64,000 nt of DNA from Aquisalimonas sp007126095 (GTDB lineage Bacteria; Pseudomonadota; Gammaproteobacteria; Nitrococcales; Aquisalimonadaceae), in contig NZ_JBLWFT010000008.1 in NCBI RefSeq assembly GCF_048323695.1, positions 99,864-163,863 of the forward strand, in the 5' to 3' direction. Both the position numbers and the translations under genes were made by a program. Shown one piece after another: positions 17,874-35,027 of this stretch. The notes below the pieces were generated by a model. It saw nothing but the letters and a program-made list of their open reading frames with translations. It made no database searches and had not been told where the DNA came from. Numbering within the stretch: position 1 is the first letter of the stretch; every line of letters starts with the position of its first letter.

Positions 17874-18710
17874 TTAGCTGCGCTTCTTCTTACCGCGGGC
17901 GCGAACGATGTACTGATCCGTCCGCTTGTTCTTGCGCGTCTTGTAACCCTTGGTCGGGACGCCCCAGGGGGTCACCGGATGGCGACCACCGGACGTGCGA
18001 CCCTCACCACCCCCGTGGGGGTGATCGACCGGGTTCATGACCACGCCACGAACCGTCGGCCGATGCCCACGCCAGCGCGTGGCCCCGGCCTTGCCCAGAG
18101 AGCGCAGGCTGTGTTCCTGGTTGCCGACTTCGCCAACCGTCGCCTTGCATTCCGTCGGCACCTTCCGCATTTCGCCCGACCGCAGCCGGATGGTTGCGTA
18201 GCTGCCTTCGCGGGCGACCAGCTGTGCCGACGTTCCCGCGGAGCGGACAAGCTGTGCTCCCTTGCCCGGACGCAGCTCAATACAATGAATCTGCGTACCA
18301 ATCGGGATGCTGCGCATCGGCAGCGCATTCCCGGGCTTGATCGGTGCTTCCTGTCCGGAACTGATCGCGGCACCGACCCGAACCCCGCGAGGCGCGATAA
18401 TATACCTTCTCTCGCCGTCCGCATAAAGTAGCAATGCGATATTCGCGCTACGATTGGGGTCATATTCCAGGCGCTCGACCTTGGCCGGAATGCCGTCCTT
18501 GTTGCGCTTGAAGTCGATAACGCGGTATTGCTGCTTGTGACCGCCGCCCCGGTGCCGAGTGGTGATCCGCCCGGCATTGTTGCGGCCGCCCGTCCGCGAC
18601 TTCTTCTCGACCAGCGGCGCATACGGTGCGCCCTTGTGCAGCTCGTCGTTCCGAATCTGGACGACAAAGCGGCGCCCTGGTGATGTCGGTTTCGCCTTGA
18701 GCAGTGACAT
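17874..18710 (-). CDS. rplB: 50S ribosomal protein L2
   Basis: Essential for subunit association and peptidyl transfer. 278 residues. The C-terminal block GVVMNPVDHPHGGGEGRTSG holds the conserved histidine near the peptidyl-transferase centre; the RNA-binding domain includes GRNNAGRITTRHRGGGHKQ. Its place between rplW and rpsS is standard. Confidence 0.98.
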   Translation of the reverse strand: MSLLKAKPTSPGRRFVVQIRNDELHKGAPYAPLVEKKSRTGGRNNAGRITTRHRGGGHKQQYRVIDFKRNKDGIPAKVERLEYDPNRSANIALLLYADGERRYIIAPRGVRVGAAISSGQEAPIKPGNALPMRSIPIGTQIHCIELRPGKGAQLVRSAGTSAQLVAREGSYATIRLRSGEMRKVPTECKATVGEVGNQEHSLRSLGKAGATRWRGHRPTVRGVVMNPVDHPHGGGEGRTSGGRHPVTPWGVPTKGYKTRKNKRTDQYIVRARGKKKRS

Positions 18711-18736
18711 GGTTTCTATCCGTCGCTGTGCGTTCG

Positions 18737-19033
18737 TTATTCACCGCCCAGGAAATCGATGTCCTGGCCAGCCTCGAGGGCCACGTAGGCCTTTTTCCAG
18801 TTAGGACGGCGCCCCTTGATGCGGCCAAAGCCCTTGACCTTGCCCTTCATCAGCGCGGTGCGCACATCCGTCACCTTGACGTCGAACAGCTGTTCGACGG
18901 CTTGCTTGATCTCACGCTTGTTCGCGTCCCGCTTGACCCGGAACACCACCTGCCCGGCATCTTCGGCCACCACGGTGCTTTTCTCAGAGACATGCGGCGC
19001 AAGCAGAATCTCGTACATACGTTCCTGGTTCAT
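18737..19033 (-). CDS. rplW: 50S ribosomal protein L23
   Basis: Exit-tunnel docking site for trigger factor and SRP. I choose the ATG at 19033 (MNQERMYEILLAPHVSEKS): it has GAGGAG eight bases upstream and overlaps the rplD stop as ATGA. A GTG three codons earlier would sit directly on the Shine-Dalgarno. 98 residues. The rRNA-binding hairpin carries GKVKGFGRIKGRRPNWKKA. Confidence 0.96.
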   Translation of the reverse strand: MNQERMYEILLAPHVSEKSTVVAEDAGQVVFRVKRDANKREIKQAVEQLFDVKVTDVRTALMKGKVKGFGRIKGRRPNWKKAYVALEAGQDIDFLGGE

Positions 19034-19632
19034 ACCAGCCACTCCTCAACGCGCTTGAGCGCGTCCACCGTGATCACGACTTTCTCGAACGCGACCAGGC
19101 TCACCGGATCCAGGCCGGCGGAATCCGTCACGTCAACGCCGCGCAGATTCCGGGACGCCAGGTACAGGTTGTCGGAATCCGCTTCGGTGACGATCAGGGC
19201 ATTGGTCGTGCCCATTCCGGTCAGCTTGGCCAGCAGCGCCTTGGTCTTCGGCTCTTCGACCTCGAACGCGTCGACAACCACCAGGCGGTCCTGGCGAGCG
19301 AGCTCGGAGAAAATACTGCTGATCGCCGCGCGGTACGCCTTGCGATTCACTTTCTGCGAGAAGTCACGCGGGCGCGCCGCGAAGGTCTTGCCACCGCTGC
19401 GCCAGATCGGGCTGCGAATCGTCCCCGCGCGGGCGCGGCCGGTGCCCTTCTGCCGCCACGGCTTGGAGCCGCCGCCACTGACGTCGGACCGGCTCTTCTG
19501 CGCCTTGGTCCCGGCGCGGCCGCCTGCCAGATACGCAGTGACCACCTGGTGAACCAGGCCTTCATTGAATTCACGGCCGAAGGCTGCGTCGGACACGGTC
19601 ACCTTGCCGCCGCCATGGGTCTGGAGTTCCAT
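19030..19632 (-). CDS. rplD: 50S ribosomal protein L4
   Basis: 50S assembly protein; in E. coli it also represses the S10 operon. 200 residues. The extended loop with GGRAGTKAQKSRSDVSGGG and PWRQKGTGRARAGTIRSP reaches into the tunnel. Its ATG overlaps the rplC stop (TAATG) and its stop overlaps rplW. No S10 leader was found upstream of rpsJ, so L4-mediated attenuation as in E. coli is unlikely here. Confidence 0.97.
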   Translation of the reverse strand: MELQTHGGGKVTVSDAAFGREFNEGLVHQVVTAYLAGGRAGTKAQKSRSDVSGGGSKPWRQKGTGRARAGTIRSPIWRSGGKTFAARPRDFSQKVNRKAYRAAISSIFSELARQDRLVVVDAFEVEEPKTKALLAKLTGMGTTNALIVTEADSDNLYLASRNLRGVDVTDSAGLDPVSLVAFEKVVITVDALKRVEEWLV

Positions 19633-20288
19633 TAGCTGCTCCTCCCTTCAACGGCCTTCACCGTCGGCTGGACGATGACGTCGGAACCGGTTGCGCCGGG
19701 AACCGCGCCCCTGACCAGCAGCAGGTTCCTCTCCGCATCCACGCGGACGATCTCGAGGTTCGCCTCGGTGACCGCCTTGTTGCCCATCTGCCCGGCCATC
19801 TTCTTGCCCTTGAACACACGCCCGGGGGACTGGTTCTGACCGATGGAGCCCGGCGCCCGGTGGGCCTTGGAGTTGCCGTGGGTGGCGTCCTGCGTGGCGA
19901 AGTTGTGACGTTTCACGCCACCTGCAAAGCCCTTGCCCTTGCTGACCCCGCGCACGTCGACGTGCTGCCCGGCCTCAAAGGCATCGACCTTGATCTCGCC
20001 GCCGACTTCCAGCGACGCTTCCTCACCTTCGGCAAGCCTGAATTCCCACAGGCCGCGACCGGCGTCCACACCCGCCTTGGCGAAATGCCCGGCGAGGGGC
20101 TTGGTCACACGGGACGGACGACGCGTGCCCGCCGTGACCTGCACCGCCTGATATCCATCGACGTCAGCGTTCTTGAGCTGCGTGATGCGATTCGGGGTGG
20201 CCTCGATCACGGTCACCGGGACGGACGCGCCGTCCTCGGTAAAGATCCGCGTCATGCCGCGTTTACGACCGACGATTCCGATAGCCAT
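19632..20288 (-). CDS. rplC: 50S ribosomal protein L3
   Basis: Initiates 50S assembly and reaches the peptidyl-transferase centre. 218 residues from the ATG at 20288 (MAIGIVGRKRGMTRIF), the conserved start. FAGGVKRHNFATQDATHGNS contains the glutamine that is methylated in E. coli. Overlaps rplD by TAATG. Confidence 0.97.
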   Translation of the reverse strand: MAIGIVGRKRGMTRIFTEDGASVPVTVIEATPNRITQLKNADVDGYQAVQVTAGTRRPSRVTKPLAGHFAKAGVDAGRGLWEFRLAEGEEASLEVGGEIKVDAFEAGQHVDVRGVSKGKGFAGGVKRHNFATQDATHGNSKAHRAPGSIGQNQSPGRVFKGKKMAGQMGNKAVTEANLEIVRVDAERNLLLVRGAVPGATGSDVIVQPTVKAVEGRSS

Positions 20289-20361
20289 CGTTACCTCTTC
20301 CAGAGACAAAGAGCCCTGGCCGCACCGGTCGGCGCGGCCGGGCCCTGCTTAGCGTAACGCT

Positions 20362-20676
20362 TCAGTAAAGCTTGATCTGTACGTCGACACCGGCGGCCAG
20401 GTCGAGCTTCATCAGCGCGTCCACCGTCTTGTCCGTCGGGTCGATAATGTCCATCAGACGCTTGTGCGTCCGGATCTCGTACTGATCCCGGGCATCCTTG
20501 TTGACATGCGGGGAAATCAGCAGAGTGTAGCGTTCCTTCTTCGTCGGCAGCGGAATCGGACCACGCACCTGGGCGCCGGTCCGCTTCGCGGTTTCGACGA
20601 TCTCACCGGCCGATACATCAATCAGCCGGTGGTCAAACGCCTTGAGTCGAATGCGAATCTTCTGATTGGTAGTCAT
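20362..20676 (-). CDS. rpsJ: 30S ribosomal protein S10 (NusE)
   Basis: 30S head protein that also binds NusB and NusG in antitermination. 104 residues: KIRIRLKAFDHRLIDVSAGE and GPIPLPTKKERYTLLISPHV. The ATG lies six bases after the tuf stop, so there is no room for its own promoter or the S10 leader known from E. coli; it must be co-transcribed with tuf. Confidence 0.98.
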   Translation of the reverse strand: MTTNQKIRIRLKAFDHRLIDVSAGEIVETAKRTGAQVRGPIPLPTKKERYTLLISPHVNKDARDQYEIRTHKRLMDIIDPTDKTVDALMKLDLAAGVDVQIKLY

Positions 20677-20682
20677 ATCGGC

Positions 20683-21873
20683 TTACTCAACAATCTTCGA
20701 TACGACGCCGGCACCGACGGTGCGGCCGCCTTCGCGGATGGCAAAACGCAGACCGTCTTCCATCGCGATCGGAGCAATCAGCGACACCGTCATCTGCACG
20801 TTGTCACCCGGCATCACCATCTCCGTACCCGACGGCAGCTCGCAAGAACCCGTCACGTCCGTCGTACGGAAGTAAAACTGCGGACGATACCCGTTGAAGA
20901 ACGGCGTGTGACGACCACCCTCGTCCTTCGACAGAATGTACACCTCGCACTCGAACTTCGTGTGCGGCGTGATCGAACCCGGCTTGCACAGCACCTGACC
21001 ACGCTCGACATCATCACGCTTCGTGCCACGCAGCAGCGCACCAATGTTGTCACCCGCCTCGCCCTGGTCCAGCAGCTTGCGGAACATCTCAACACCCGTG
21101 CAAACCGTCTTCACCGTCGGGCGAATGCCAACGATCTCGACTTCCTCGCCGGTCTTCACAACACCACGCTCAACACGACCCGTCACCACCGTGCCGCGAC
21201 CCGAAATCGAGAACACGTCCTCGATCGGCATCAGGAACGGCTGATCCACCGGACGGTCCGGCGTCGGAATGAACGCGTCCATCGCCTCGACCAGCTTCAC
21301 GATCGACGGCGCGCCAATCTCCGAGGTGTCACCCTCCAGCGCCTTCAGCGCCGAACCCGTGATGATCGGCGTGTCGTCGCCCGGGAAATCGTACTGGCTC
21401 AGCAGATCACGAACCTCCATCTCCACGAGCTCCAGCAGCTCCGGATCGTCGACCATGTCCGCCTTGTTCAGATACACCACAATGAACGGAACACCAACCT
21501 GGCGACTCAGCAGAATGTGCTCGCGCGTCTGCGGCATCGGACCGTCCGCCGCCGACACCACCAGAATCGCACCGTCCATCTGCGCCGCACCCGTGATCAT
21601 GTTCTTCACATAGTCCGCGTGACCCGGGCAGTCCACGTGCGCATAGTGACGCTCGCTCGACTCGTACTCCACGTGCGCCGTCGCAATCGTGATACCACGC
21701 GCCTTCTCCTCCGGCGCATTGTCAATCTGGTCAAACGCGCGAACGTCACCACCAGACTGCTCACCCATCACCTTCGTCATGGCTGCAGTCAGCGTCGTCT
21801 TACCATGGTCAACGTGACCAATCGTTCCCACGTTGCAGTGCGGCTTACTACGCTCAAACTTGCTCTTGGACAC
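20683..21873 (-). CDS. tuf: Elongation factor Tu, copy A (GTG start)
   Basis: GTPase that delivers aminoacyl-tRNA to the ribosome. 396 residues. G-motifs: GHVDHGKTT, DCPGH, NKAD and SAL. The start codon is GTG (21871-21873) behind AAGGGGAT, unlike the ATG of the second copy at 37421. The two proteins differ only near the C-terminus, which here ends SKIVE. Downstream of fusA as in the str operon; rpsJ follows after six bases. Confidence 0.98.
   Translation of the reverse strand: MSKSKFERSKPHCNVGTIGHVDHGKTTLTAAMTKVMGEQSGGDVRAFDQIDNAPEEKARGITIATAHVEYESSERHYAHVDCPGHADYVKNMITGAAQMDGAILVVSAADGPMPQTREHILLSRQVGVPFIVVYLNKADMVDDPELLELVEMEVRDLLSQYDFPGDDTPIITGSALKALEGDTSEIGAPSIVKLVEAMDAFIPTPDRPVDQPFLMPIEDVFSISGRGTVVTGRVERGVVKTGEEVEIVGIRPTVKTVCTGVEMFRKLLDQGEAGDNIGALLRGTKRDDVERGQVLCKPGSITPHTKFECEVYILSKDEGGRHTPFFNGYRPQFYFRTTDVTGSCELPSGTEMVMPGDNVQMTVSLIAPIAMEDGLRFAIREGGRTVGAGVVSKIVE
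20705..21872. repeat. Direct repeat 1 (tuf copy A)
   Basis: By eye this stretch is identical to 37443-38610. Both copies have the same orientation, offset by 16,738 bases. Identity stops at the start-codon third base and about seven codons from the 3' end, so it is confined to coding sequence, as expected from gene conversion. Confidence 0.9.
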
Positions 21874-21970
21874 GATTCATCCCCTTGTACTGTTGCTGCC
21901 GGCGCCAGGGACGCCGACACGAATTCCAATCACCGCGGGGCCACCGCTCCGGTGGCGGGCAGCGGTTCGC

Positions 21971-24058
21971 TCAGGAGGCTTTCTGCACCTCCGCAGCGAC
22001 GCTCGCAGGCGCTTCCGCGTAGTGATCAAAGGTCATGACGTAGCTGGCACGCCCCTGGGTCGCGGAACGCAGATCCGTGGAGTAGCCGAACATTTCCTTC
22101 AGCGGCACGTCGGCGCGGATGATCCGGCCAACCGGGGCCTCTTCCATGCCCTTGATCGTGCCGCGACGGCGGTTAAGGTCACCGACCACGTCGCCCATGT
22201 AGTCTTCGGGCGTCACCACCTCGACGGCCATCATCGGCTCGAGGAGGACCGGATCGGCCTTGGCCACGGCTTCCTTGAATGCCATGGAGCCGGCAATCTT
22301 AAACGCCATTTCAGAAGAGTCAACATCGTGGTAGGAGCCGTCGAACAGCACCACCTTGAAGTCGACCACCGGGAACCCGGCAATGACGCCGTTCTCGGAC
22401 TGCTCCTGGATGCCCTTGTCTACCGACGGGATGTACTCCTTGGGAATAACGCCACCGACGATCTTGTTCTCGAACTCGTACTCGCCGCCGCGATCCAGCG
22501 GCACCAGACGGATCCAGACGTGACCGAACTGACCGCGACCACCGGACTGCCGGACGAACTTGCCTTCCTGCTCGACTTCTTTGCGGATGCTCTCGCGGTA
22601 GGCCACCTGCGGGTTACCCACGTTGGCCTCGACCTTGAACTCCCGCTTCATCCGGTCAACGATGATCTCCAGGTGCAGTTCGCCCATACCGGAGATAATG
22701 GTCTGGCCGGATTCTTCGTCGGTACGCACCTGGAAGGACGGATCCTCTTGGGCGAGCTTGCCCAGGGCCATGCCCATCTTCTCCTGGTCCGCCTTGGACT
22801 TCGGCTCCACGGCCACAGAGATAACCGGGTCCGGAAACTCCATCCGCTCCAGCGTGATGTGACTGCCAGCAGCGCACAGCGTGTCACCGGTCGTCACGTC
22901 CTTGAGACCAACGGCGGCGGCGATATCACCCGCGCGTACTTCCTTGATCTCCTGGCGATCGTTGGAGTGCATCTGCACAAGCCGACCCACACGCTCCTTC
23001 TTGCCCTTGACCGGATTGTAGATCTGGTCACCGGAGCTGATTACACCGGAGTAGACGCGGAAGAACGTCAGCGTGCCGACATAAGGGTCAGTCGCGATCT
23101 TGAACGCCAGCGCGGCGAACGGCTCTTCGTCGTCCGGATGCCGCTCCGCCTTCTCGCCGTTGTCCAGCTCACCCTCAACCGCGGGAACCTCCCACGGGTT
23201 GGGCAGATACTCGATGACCGCATCCAGCAGAGCCTGAACACCCTTGTTCTTGAACGCCGTACCGCAGGTAATGGGGACGATTTCGTTGGCGATGGTGCGC
23301 TTGCGCAGACCAGCACGAATGTCGTCGTCGGTCAGCTCACCTTCAAGGTACTTGTTCATGAGCTCTTCGTCGGCCTCGGCCGCGGCCTCGACGAGTTCTT
23401 CGCGATACTTCTCCGCGGTTTCCTTGAGGTCGTCCGGGATATCGGCGGTCTCGTAGGTGACCCCCGCATCATCGGCGTTCCAGTAGATCGCCTGCATCCG
23501 CAGGAGATCCACGACACCGGCGAACTCATCCTCGGCTCCGATGGAGAGCTGCAGCGGCACGGCATGGGCGCCGAGCCGGTTCCGCACCATGTCGATGCAG
23601 CGGTAGTAGTCTGCACCCATCTTGTCCATCTTGTTGACGAACACGAGGCGCGGGACCCCGTACTTGTTCGCCTGCCGCCAGACGGTCTCGGTCTGCGGCT
23701 CCACGCCCGCATTGGCGTCCAGCACACAAACGGCGCCATCGAGCACCCGCAGCGAGCGCTCCACCTCGATGGTGAAATCAACGTGCCCGGGCGTGTCGAT
23801 GATGTTGATACGCGTCTCGGGGTACTGCTGATCCATCCCCCGCCAGAAGGTCGTCGTAGCGGCGGAGGTGATCGTGATGCCACGCTCCTGCTCTTGGCTC
23901 ATCCAGTCCATGACCGACGCACCATCGTGGGTCTCCCCCATCTTGTGGGAGATCCCGGTATAGAACAGGATGCGCTCGGTGACGGTGGTCTTGCCGGCAT
24001 CGATGTGCGCCATGATGCCGATATTGCGATAGCGCTCGATTGGAGTCTTGCGTGGCAC
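21971..24058 (-). CDS. fusA: Elongation factor G
   Basis: Translocase GTPase of translation elongation. 695 residues: MPRKTPIERYRNIGIMAHID with the P-loop AHIDAGKTTV, switch II DTPGHVDF, NKMDKMGAD, domains II-III (GMGELHLEI) and the domain IV tip. Located rpsL-rpsG-fusA-tuf as in the str operon, 17 bases after rpsG. A GC-rich hairpin (about 21940-21965) lies in the 97-base gap before tuf. Confidence 0.98.
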   Translation of the reverse strand: MPRKTPIERYRNIGIMAHIDAGKTTVTERILFYTGISHKMGETHDGASVMDWMSQEQERGITITSAATTTFWRGMDQQYPETRINIIDTPGHVDFTIEVERSLRVLDGAVCVLDANAGVEPQTETVWRQANKYGVPRLVFVNKMDKMGADYYRCIDMVRNRLGAHAVPLQLSIGAEDEFAGVVDLLRMQAIYWNADDAGVTYETADIPDDLKETAEKYREELVEAAAEADEELMNKYLEGELTDDDIRAGLRKRTIANEIVPITCGTAFKNKGVQALLDAVIEYLPNPWEVPAVEGELDNGEKAERHPDDEEPFAALAFKIATDPYVGTLTFFRVYSGVISSGDQIYNPVKGKKERVGRLVQMHSNDRQEIKEVRAGDIAAAVGLKDVTTGDTLCAAGSHITLERMEFPDPVISVAVEPKSKADQEKMGMALGKLAQEDPSFQVRTDEESGQTIISGMGELHLEIIVDRMKREFKVEANVGNPQVAYRESIRKEVEQEGKFVRQSGGRGQFGHVWIRLVPLDRGGEYEFENKIVGGVIPKEYIPSVDKGIQEQSENGVIAGFPVVDFKVVLFDGSYHDVDSSEMAFKIAGSMAFKEAVAKADPVLLEPMMAVEVVTPEDYMGDVVGDLNRRRGTIKGMEEAPVGRIIRADVPLKEMFGYSTDLRSATQGRASYVMTFDHYAEAPASVAAEVQKAS

Positions 24059-24075
24059 GGTAATTACCCTTGCTG

Positions 24076-24546
24076 TTACCAGCGATAGTGAGAAAACGCC
24101 TTGTTGGCTTCGGCCATGCGGTGCGTGTCTTCACGCTTTTTCACCGCGGTGCCGCGACTCTCCGCGGCATCCCGAACCTCGCCGGACAGGCGCTGGGACA
24201 TCGTCTTTTCGCTGCGCTTGCGCGCGGCCTCGATCAGCCAGCGCATGGCAAGCGTGTTACGCCGATCGGGACGGACTTCCACCGGCACCTGGTACGTGGC
24301 ACCGCCAACGCGACGCGACTTCACCTCGACCGTCGGGCGGATGTTCTCCAGCGCCTGCTCCAGGGTCGCGACAGGCTCTGCGCTTCCCTTGGCCTGGATC
24401 TCGTCCAGCGCGTTGTACACGATCCGCTCGGCGACGGACTTCTTGCCGTCACTCATGAGCATGTTGACGAACTTCGCCAGCAGCTCACTCCCGAATTTGG
24501 GATCGGGAAGGACTTTACGTTTGGGAACTTCACGTCTTCTCGGCAT
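24076..24546 (-). CDS. rpsG: 30S ribosomal protein S7
   Basis: Organises the 30S head around the E-site tRNA; the str-operon repressor in E. coli. 156 residues, begins MPRRREVPKRKVLPDPKFGS, with VEVKSRRVGGATYQVPVEVR and LAMRWLIEAARKR. 41 bases follow rpsL. Confidence 0.98.
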   Translation of the reverse strand: MPRRREVPKRKVLPDPKFGSELLAKFVNMLMSDGKKSVAERIVYNALDEIQAKGSAEPVATLEQALENIRPTVEVKSRRVGGATYQVPVEVRPDRRNTLAMRWLIEAARKRSEKTMSQRLSGEVRDAAESRGTAVKKREDTHRMAEANKAFSHYRW

Positions 24547-24587
24547 GATATTACCCGAAGCCTTTCAGAATACTGGGACGGAACCGA

Positions 24588-24962
24588 CTAGCCCTTGGGC
24601 CTCTTGGTACCGTACTTGGAACGGCCCTGGCGGCGCTTGTCGACACCAGCAGTGTCCAGCGCGCCACGAACCGTGTGATAACGCACACCGGGCAAGTCCT
24701 TTACACGACCGCCGCGGATCAGAACGACCGAATGCTCCTGGAGGTTATGACCTTCACCACCGATATAGGAGGCGACTTCGTAACCGTTGGTCAGACGCAC
24801 ACGCGCGACCTTACGCAGGGCCGAGTTCGGCTTCTTCGGCGTGGTAGTGTAAACACGCGTGCATACGCCGCGACGCTGGGGACTGGCCTCGAGCGCCGGC
24901 ACGTTGCTTTTCGCGGTCTTGCTACGGCGTCCCTTGCGGACCAACTGATTGATCGTAGCCAT
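24588..24962 (-). CDS. rpsL: 30S ribosomal protein S12
   Basis: Decoding-centre protein. 124 residues from the ATG at 24962 (MATINQLVRKGRRSKTAKS); an upstream in-frame extension is rejected because it runs through the promoter and hairpin. The fidelity loops read TTPKKPNSALRK and GGRVKDLPGVRYH. Lys in TTPKKPNS and in RVKDLPG is the wild-type, streptomycin-sensitive state. Confidence 0.98.
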   Translation of the reverse strand: MATINQLVRKGRRSKTAKSNVPALEASPQRRGVCTRVYTTTPKKPNSALRKVARVRLTNGYEVASYIGGEGHNLQEHSVVLIRGGRVKDLPGVRYHTVRGALDTAGVDKRRQGRSKYGTKRPKG

Positions 24963-24984
24963 TAATTCGTTCACTCCAAGCTGT

Positions 24985-25018
24985 AAACAAACGACAGGCC
25001 GAACGAGCCGGCCTGTCG
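24985..25018 (-). terminator. Terminator-like hairpin in the rpsL leader (possible attenuator)
   Basis: On the - strand CGACAGGCC and GGCCTGTCG (25010-25018 and 24992-25000) pair around a nine-base loop and are followed by TTTGTTT. It begins only about 4-10 bases after the expected start of the rpsL transcript and ends 23 bases before the rpsL ATG. It could stop read-through from rpoC, or act on the str transcript itself. Confidence 0.6.
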
Positions 25019-25028
25019 AAGGTGCGCA

Positions 25029-25057
25029 ATTGTAGGCAGACAGGGTCCCCCTGTCAA
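25029..25057 (-). promoter_or_regulatory. Sigma-70 promoter of the rpsL (str) operon
   Basis: TTGACA (25052-25057), a 17-base spacer, and TACAAT (25029-25034): perfect -35 and a one-mismatch -10. It points at rpsL with an expected start near 25022. Confidence 0.85.
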
Positions 25058-25095
25058 CCAAACCCTTGGCTGACGGGGGTTTCCGAAGGCAATAA

Positions 25096-25124
25096 CGGGC
25101 CCGCCCTTCAGGCCGGCGGGCCCG
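25096..25124 (-). terminator. GC-rich hairpin after rpoC
   Basis: CGGGCCCGCC and GGCGGGCCCG form a ten-pair stem with a nine-base loop, 16-44 bases past the rpoC stop. The following TTATTG is only a weak U-tract, so termination may be partial. Confidence 0.55.
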
Positions 25125-25139
25125 CGGCAAAACGCCGTG

Positions 25140-29414
<4,275 letters not shown>

Positions 29415-29452
29415 AGCCGTTCGTCCGCCAACCTCGTTCGTGAATGCTGACG

Positions 29453-29479
29453 CCGCTGCCGGGTTTCCCCCGGCAGCGG
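29453..29479 (-). other. Hairpin in the rpoB-rpoC spacer
   Basis: CCGCTGCCGGG and CCCGGCAGCGG pair perfectly over 11 bases around a five-base loop (GGAAA on the transcript strand). No U-tract follows, so it is more likely an mRNA stability or processing element than a terminator. Confidence 0.5.
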
Positions 29480-29493
29480 TGCGCTTGTGGTGA

Positions 29494-33558
<4,065 letters not shown>

Positions 33559-33682
33559 CGAGGTTCCTCACCCATGTTCGTCCGGGGAACGAGACAGTTG
33601 TTTAAACTTCCGCACTCAGGCCACAACGGCCGAAGCACGTAACTTTAAACCCGCTCGGACATCCGGTTGTCCCAGAAACGGG

Positions 33683-33712
33683 AAAAGGCCGGCGGCCACT
33701 GGGCCACCAGCC
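33683..33712 (-). terminator. Attenuator-like hairpin between rplL and rpoB
   Basis: On the - strand GGCTGGTGGCC (33702-33712) pairs with GGCCGCCGGCC (33687-33697), with two G-U pairs and a four-base loop, followed by TTTTCCCG. It sits where E. coli has the partial rpoB attenuator that sets the L12-to-polymerase ratio. Confidence 0.7.
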
Positions 33713-33753
33713 GATCCCGATCACAGCTTGCTAACGCTCTCTGCCGTCAAGTC

Positions 33754-34134
33754 TTACTTGATCTCGACGGAAGCGCCAGCCTCTTCCAGCTTGCTCTTCA
33801 TCTCTTCGGCTTCGTCCTTGCTCGCGCCTTCCTTGAGCGGGGACGGAGCGCCTTCGACGACTTCCTTGGCTTCCTTCAGGCCCAGGCCGGTGATGCCGCG
33901 AACGGCCTTGATCACGCCGACCTTGTTGTCACCGAAGCTGCTCAGGATGACGTCGAACTCGGTCTTCTCTTCGGCGGCTTCAGCTTCACCACCACCAGCG
34001 GCGGCAGGCGCAGCGGCCACGGCGGCAGCAGCAGTGACGCCGAACTTCTCTTCCATCGCCTCGATGAGATCAACGATCTCGAGGACGCTCATGTTACCGA
34101 TCGTCTCGAGGATGTCCTCTTTGGAAACGGCCAT
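33754..34134 (-). CDS. rplL: 50S ribosomal protein L7/L12
   Basis: Stalk protein that recruits translation factors, present in several copies per ribosome. 126 residues: N-terminal dimerisation helices, an Ala/Gly-rich hinge (VAAAPAAAGGGEAEA) and the C-terminal domain with KVGVIKAVRGITGLGLKEAK. The hinge and hairpin context match rplJL-rpoBC. Confidence 0.98.
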   Translation of the reverse strand: MAVSKEDILETIGNMSVLEIVDLIEAMEEKFGVTAAAAVAAAPAAAGGGEAEAAEEKTEFDVILSSFGDNKVGVIKAVRGITGLGLKEAKEVVEGAPSPLKEGASKDEAEEMKSKLEEAGASVEIK

Positions 34135-34221
34135 TTTGAAACTCCTGCGTTTAAACGGTCAGATCAGCCCCTTCGGGCTTTGACTGCGTAATGAAAGAAT
34201 CAGACGAAAACCGGAAGTCGA

Positions 34222-34749
34222 TCAGCCCGCCTCTTTGGCGTCGCGAACAGCGGCCAGGGTCCGCACCAGTTTGCCGGGCACCTCGTTCAAGGTGGTTGCC
34301 AGCTTCTGGGTCGGCGCCTTCATGGTCGCCATCAGCTTGCTGATAGCCTCGTCGCGCGTGGGCAGGCTCGCCAGACGCTCCAGTTCGGAGGCCGGGTAGA
34401 CTGAACCACTGATGGAGACGAACTTCGGAACAAGCTTGTTGTTCTCCTTGGCGTAGGACTTCACCAGCCGCGCTGCAGAACCCGGATCCTCCTGGGAGAA
34501 TGCGAGCATCAGCGGACCGGAGAACTCCTCCGTCATGCATTCGAAGTCCGTCCCTTCAACAGCCCGACGCGCAATCGAGTTCTTGACCACCCGAAGGTAG
34601 ACCCCCTGATTGCGTGCCTGGGCGCGCAGGCTGTCCATCTCGGTCGCCTTGATACCGCGGTACTCCGCAGCAACGGCCGAGTGGGCCGATTGGGCGACCG
34701 CATTGACTTCCGCGGTCATCGCCTTTTTCTGTTCCAGACTCATTGGCAT
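34222..34749 (-). CDS. rplJ: 50S ribosomal protein L10
   Basis: Anchors the L7/L12 stalk. I use the ATG at 34749 (MPMSLEQKKAMTAEVNAV), which has AGGAGG nine bases upstream; the frame stays open further upstream but that text has no family resemblance. 175 residues, ending with the L12-binding helix. Confidence 0.96.
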   Translation of the reverse strand: MPMSLEQKKAMTAEVNAVAQSAHSAVAAEYRGIKATEMDSLRAQARNQGVYLRVVKNSIARRAVEGTDFECMTEEFSGPLMLAFSQEDPGSAARLVKSYAKENNKLVPKFVSISGSVYPASELERLASLPTRDEAISKLMATMKAPTQKLATTLNEVPGKLVRTLAAVRDAKEAG

Positions 34750-35027
34750 TGGGAATGTCCTCCTGGAACCTGGCCATGACCCCCGACAACGACACGTTGC
34801 CGAGGCGCGTGTGAGCCGGATAATCCGGCTCGCCCCTTTCGGGGTTGAACGGTCGCCTTCCGCAGCATTGATCTGCCCGGGGCTGCACCGTCTACGCTGG
34901 CCGACCACCGGGGTGATCGATTAAGCGGCCGGAGCCGCGCCAAGCGGTCTCTGACGGCTGCCGCTTTCCGACAGCCTCAAGACACCGCGCGGGCGATGGC
35001 AGCGCCATCACCCGATGCGGATCTGGT
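34750..35027 (-). promoter_or_regulatory. rplA-rplJ intergenic region, probable L10 leader
   Basis: 278 non-coding bases precede rplJ. Several GC-rich inverted repeats are present, for example GGGCGATGGC/GCCATCACCC near 34992-35012 and a CGGATTATCCGG stretch near 34816-34828. In gammaproteobacteria this position holds the L10(L12)4-binding autoregulatory leader. I assign it by position only; the kink-turn fold was not modelled. Confidence 0.5.
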
